From Entoloma clypeatum (lineage: Eukaryota > Basidiomycota > Agaricomycetes > Agaricales > Entolomataceae): 64,000 nt of DNA. Positions within the stretch are counted from its first letter, which is position 1. The number at the start of each line of letters is the position of its first letter. Made by a program: the position numbers and the translations under genes. Shown here piece by piece: positions 62,495 through 64,000 of this stretch. The DNA is taken from positions 3,100,001 through 3,164,000 of the forward strand of contig OY751491.1 in assembly GCA_963565915.1 (NCBI GenBank), written 5' to 3'. The notes under the pieces were generated by a model. That model was not told where the DNA came from. It did not search any database and saw only the letters and a program-made list of their open reading frames with translations.

Positions 62495-64000
62495 ATGACG
62501 GTCCTCCCTCAACGACCATTGCGAGGCTCGAGAATATCCACCTTCTATCCGGTGAAAAATCTTCCCTCACTTTCATCTCTGGATAGCGCGTTTCAGTTGC
62601 AGGAGTACATCTCCCTTCTCATTCGTCTCGACGTGCATGACGTCGAAGCAATCGTGTCTCTTCCTGGAAAGCCAACAGAGAAGGAGAAACAGGCTGAATC
62701 GGAGAAGGAAACCTCTGAAGGTGGTGAGAAGAAGCCGGAGGACAATGGGAAGAATGATATCATGGTCGACGAGGCATGTTGGATATATGAACAACTGAGG
62801 CGCGTCTCTGCGTTCTATGGGTTACCCCCTCGGCTGAAATTGGAATTTCAGACGGCTTGCACAGGACCTTACCCATCCCTTGATTACGATGCTTCAGCAG
62901 GAATGCACGCGCGCATCGTGTCCTGAAATGAAAGCCGGTGAATGGTTATACCTTTGTGTTGCCCACGGAAATGAAGGCGCCATGGAGGTGAGTCAACAAT
63001 CCAGAAGACCTTGTTGAATCCTTCATCCAATTCGCCACCGGGGTTGAAGACAGTGCTGCGATCCACATGGCCAAAATGGACAGTACGTGGATGCGAACCG
63101 TCTATGGGGCTTTTGTTGGATGCGGCCGCGGCCCCATCCGCCTCCCAAAGGATGGAAATATTCTTACGGGCTGGCCTATTCTTCACTCAGGATCCTATTT
63201 CTTACTTCTAATTCCGTTTTATTTCCAGCAATGTTGTGCAATCGACTACATTCTCCATACCCTTGACAGTGCCACCGCGCTCCTGAACACTCCCCGTGCT
63301 TTCCCTTCGCGGTATGTTCACCACGCTCCAACTTATCAAATGGGATTCACTCCCCTCTGCAGCTTGCAAATACCCCCTGCCTCGCATCGCCACTTCTCTT
63401 CCCTTGCCCGCCGTCTTGGTCGCATCTTTGCTCATGCCTATTTCCATCATCGGGAAGCCTTCGAACAAGCTGAAGCGGAATCATCCCTTTATGCCCGCTT
63501 CCTCGCTCTTACATCTAAATTTGGGCTGGTGCCTTCCGACTTCCTCGTTATACCCCAGCGCCCGGCTCATAATGATAGCGATGATGTGGGGAGGGGTGCA
63601 CACCTGCCACGGCCATTGGCTGCTTCGGTCGAGCCGCTCCCGCAGACCCAAACAACGACCAAGACTGGAGAGAATGCAAAAGGACAAGAATCTCCCCGGG
63701 ATTATTGGAATCGGTTGCTTGGTACGCCGGATCACGGCAGTGAGAGAGGCAAAAGCCCCGGACTTCCGGCCCTCGCGAATGGGGGAGAGAGCCCGCGGAA
63801 AGTAGGGAGGAGCCGTACAGATACGATGGTGTTGCATGAAGGATTTGCTTTTGCTGAGGAACAGGCCAAGGTGGAATCTTCCAAGGGCGTGGAGCATAAT
63901 ACCAAACCCATGTCGATTCTTCTCGAGCCGCAATCGACTGAACCACTTGAAACGCACGATGGCGCCCCCAAAACAGCTAAGCCTGTGGCTGAAACGCAGG
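62495..64000 (+). CDS. MOB/phocein-family kinase-activator-like protein, partial at right edge
   Basis: Exons 62495-62799, 62852-62987, 63229-63311 and 63363 to beyond 64000. The Mob1/phocein domain spans about residues 95-240: YEQLRRLAQDLTHPLITML, CPEMKAGEWLYLCVAHG, CCAIDYILHTLDSATALLN, LARRLGRIFAHAYFHHREAF, FGLVPSDFLVIP. The sequence is closest to the MOB4/phocein branch, which joins STRIPAK complexes (recollection). A long acidic/Pro-rich tail continues past the window. The first intron (62800-62851) starts with GC, required to keep the conserved EQLRRLAQDL. The third intron, 241 nt, is unusually long for this region. Confidence 0.85.

Overview
This window is nuclear DNA of a filamentous fungus, most probably a mushroom-forming basidiomycete (Agaricomycetes). 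Genes are intron-dense: my models contain roughly 115 introns, mostly 45-65 nt. Exons can be tiny (11-16 nt), ATP-citrate lyase is a single fused chain, and several proteins resemble families I remember from basidiomycetes. All exon models were built by eye from splice sites, reading frame and remembered family conservation; nearly all sum to an exact multiple of three. No bacterial-type operons, CRISPR arrays or intact transposons were seen.

Layout. 1-1529: no confident gene. 1530-3816: bestrophin-like anion channel (+). 6243-10094: tandem-RRM, Q/H-rich RNA-binding protein (-). 10922-11710: small GPI-anchored secreted protein (+). 12100-12969: acidic unknown (-). 13364-14252: WW-domain protein (+). 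14253-17200: about 3 kb of unresolved, probably decayed sequence. 17289-18226: acidic unknown behind two interlocking inverted repeats. 19435-21495: amidase-signature hydrolase (+). 21931-24137: APH-type phosphotransferase (-). 24661-26992: methionine-permease-like transporter (-).

27177-28770: two cyclophilin A genes form a head-to-head inverted duplication. 29300-30450: mitochondrial ribosomal protein mL44 (+). 30678-31145: small unknown (-). 31664-35758: fused ATP-citrate lyase (+). 36802-37265: 96-aa Cys-rich protein (-). 37543-39091: tRNA 2'-O-methyltransferase Trm44 (+). 39198-40914: F-box protein with a Met/Gly tail (-). 41182-42148: flavodoxin-like quinone reductase (-).

43020-45212 and 45277-45818: a SET/MYND protein and the TFIIA small subunit, divergent with only 64 bp between start codons. 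46165-48402: F-box protein (+). 48831-49950: coiled-coil unknown (-). 50640-51383: prenylated ubiquitin-fold protein (-). 51590-53400: decayed GH105-like hydrolase. 54137-55218: nuclear-type unknown (-). 55386-57417: glucose-6-phosphate isomerase (+). 57611-59375: COP9 signalosome subunit 3 (-). 59794-59877: intron-containing tRNA. 60007-62427: large disordered protein (-). 62495-64000: MOB/phocein protein (+), cut by the window edge.

The gene set is mainly housekeeping: glycolysis and acetyl-CoA supply (PGI, ACL), transcription (TFIIA), tRNA modification (Trm44), mitochondrial translation (mL44), ubiquitin/neddylation control (CSN3, F-box proteins, UBL protein) and transport. No single pathway cluster is evident. 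The most notable points are the cyclophilin inverted duplication with a gene-conversion-like identity profile, four candidate GC-AG introns, ultra-short divergent promoters, interlocking hairpins before the gene at 17289, and the GH105-like pseudogene.
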